From JAEXNA01 sp050486105 (lineage in GTDB: Bacteria; Vulcanimicrobiota; Xenobia; Xenobiales; JADMJV01): 6,732 bases of DNA. Made by a program: the position numbers and the translations under genes. The notes beneath the pieces were generated by a model. The model saw only the letters and a program-made list of their open reading frames with translations. It did not search any database and was not told where the DNA came from. The DNA lies in contig JBJHCR010000336.1 of NCBI GenBank assembly GCA_050486105.1, positions 1 to 6,732 on the forward strand, given 5' to 3'. Each line of letters begins with the position of its first letter. Position 1 is the first letter of the stretch. This document shows, in pieces, positions 5,906 through 6,732 of this stretch.

Positions 5906-6732
5906 ATGAGTTATCCCCCTCCATTGACAGCCGAAGAAGAAGAACTCCGCATCCAAGCGGTGGAATCGTTGAACATGCTGGACACCAAGGAAGAGGACCG
6001 GTTCGATCGCCTCTGCCGCATCGCTTGCGAACTCATGGAAGTCCCGGTGGCCTACGTTAGTTTGCTGCATCGGGAGCGTCAGTGGTTCAAGTCCATGTGT
6101 GGTCTCGACGTCAAGGAAACATCGAAAAATGGGAGCTTCTGCGAAATGGCTATCCGCACCCCAAACATGATGATGGTTCCGGATTCTTACGAAGACTCGC
6201 ACTTTTGCAAGAGTCCCTTCGTGGTCGGCCCTCCCTATGTCCGCTTCTATCTAGGTCAACCCTTGGTCTCTGGAGACGCTCAGCGAGTGGGCACCTTCTG
6301 CCTGCTGGACTTCAAACCACGGCGCGAGCTCGATCCGAACAGGCTGCAATTGTTCCAAGACCTCTCAAAGGTGGTGCAGACCGAACTCAGCCTCAAAGAC
6401 GCTCTGGAAACTCAACTGCAGTTGCTGGACCATCAGCTGAAACTGAAGGAGCAGGCGGCCTTCGTTCGTCGAGTCTTAGGGCGCTACGTCACCGACGAGG
6501 TGGCCGAGCACATCCTAGCGGCTCCCGAAGAATTGCACCTAGGCGGAGAACGCCGAGAGGTGACTATACTGATGTCGGACCTAAGGGGCTTCACCCCCAT
6601 GTCCGAGCGACTGGAGCCCGAAAAGGTCGTGAACATTTTGAACCATTATCTGCACCATATGGTGGAGATCGTCATGAAATGGGGGGGGACCATCGACGAG
6701 ATCATCGGGGACGCCCTGTTGATCATCTTTGG
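5906..6732 (+). CDS. GAF-domain class III adenylate/guanylate cyclase (3' end outside window)
   Basis: This cytoplasmic enzyme is expected to make a cyclic nucleotide (cAMP or cGMP) under control of an N-terminal sensor. The 276 residues visible have no stop. Residues about 12-165 form a GAF domain of the type seen beside signalling enzymes (LNMLDTKEEDRFDRLCRIA, then RQWFKSMCGLD, NGSFCEMAI and GPPYVRFYLGQPL). Residues about 160-190 form a helical linker leading into RYVTDEVAEHIL (193-204), the usual lead-in to class III cyclase domains. The catalytic domain starts near 215: the first metal Asp is D225 (VTILMSDLRGFT) and the second is D269 (GGTIDEIIGDALLIIFG). The residue four before D269 is E265, where canonical adenylate cyclases have Lys. 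The ATG at 5906 is the only start after an in-frame TGA at 5861-5863, but the ribosome binding site is weak (GAG at 5897-5899). A run of eight G (6681-6688) lies in the catalytic domain. No membrane segment is seen. It diverges from the response regulator. Confidence 0.93.
   Translation, partial: MSYPPPLTAEEEELRIQAVESLNMLDTKEEDRFDRLCRIACELMEVPVAYVSLLHRERQWFKSMCGLDVKETSKNGSFCEMAIRTPNMMMVPDSYEDSHFCKSPFVVGPPYVRFYLGQPLVSGDAQRVGTFCLLDFKPRRELDPNRLQLFQDLSKVVQTELSLKDALETQLQLLDHQLKLKEQAAFVRRVLGRYVTDEVAEHILAAPEELHLGGERREVTILMSDLRGFTPMSERLEPEKVVNILNHYLHHMVEIVMKWGGTIDEIIGDALLIIF

Noticed and set aside
5765..6202. A 145-residue minus-strand frame antisense to the cyclase gene
   Set aside because: It is a shadow of the GAF-coding sequence, whose motifs on the plus strand are unmistakable.
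1..6732. CRISPR array, tRNA, rRNA, transposase or attachment site
   Set aside because: No spaced identical repeats, cloverleaf, rRNA sequence or transposase motif was found by reading both strands.

Overview
The window comes from a Gram-negative-type bacterium with a mid-fifties percent G+C (estimated by eye). The lineage cannot be fixed from the sequence. Divergent, sparsely packed genes, TTG starts, a GAF-class III cyclase and a FadI/FadJ-type beta-oxidation operon would suit a delta-proteobacterial/myxobacterial-type or planctomycete-type genome. The tetranucleotide CTAG is present at about its chance level, whereas it is strongly depleted in enteric bacteria, which argues against an enteric source.

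Layout: (1) 55-942, minus strand: a soluble 295-residue protein of unknown function with a TTG start. (2) 943-1158: a divergent promoter region carrying short inverted motifs around GGTGCACC. (3) 1159-4654, plus strand: a two-gene operon of a FadI-type 3-ketoacyl-CoA thiolase and a FadJ-type multifunctional enoyl-CoA hydratase/3-hydroxyacyl-CoA dehydrogenase. All main catalytic residues are present, and the operon is closed by a strong intrinsic terminator at 4661-4702. (4) 4725-5399, minus strand, converging on the operon: a NarL/FixJ-type response regulator with an atypical receiver acidic pocket. (5) 5400-5905: about 500 bp without a convincing gene, rich in palindromes. (6) 5906 to the window end, plus strand: a GAF-domain class III nucleotide cyclase, cut off inside its catalytic domain.

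How they fit together: FadI and FadJ would form the hydration, dehydrogenation and thiolysis part of the fatty-acid beta-oxidation cycle. Acyl-CoA ligase and acyl-CoA dehydrogenase are not in the window. The response regulator and the cyclase are divergently transcribed from one long intergenic region and have no histidine kinase beside them, so a shared signalling role is possible but unproven. The most unusual observations are the GC-like glutamate at the cyclase's purine-selecting position, an eight-G run in its catalytic domain, the Asp-to-His change in the response regulator receiver, and the palindrome-dense intergenic block at 5461-5671, which could be a dispersed repeat. No clearly new multi-gene system (defence, CRISPR, secretion, biosynthetic cluster) is visible.
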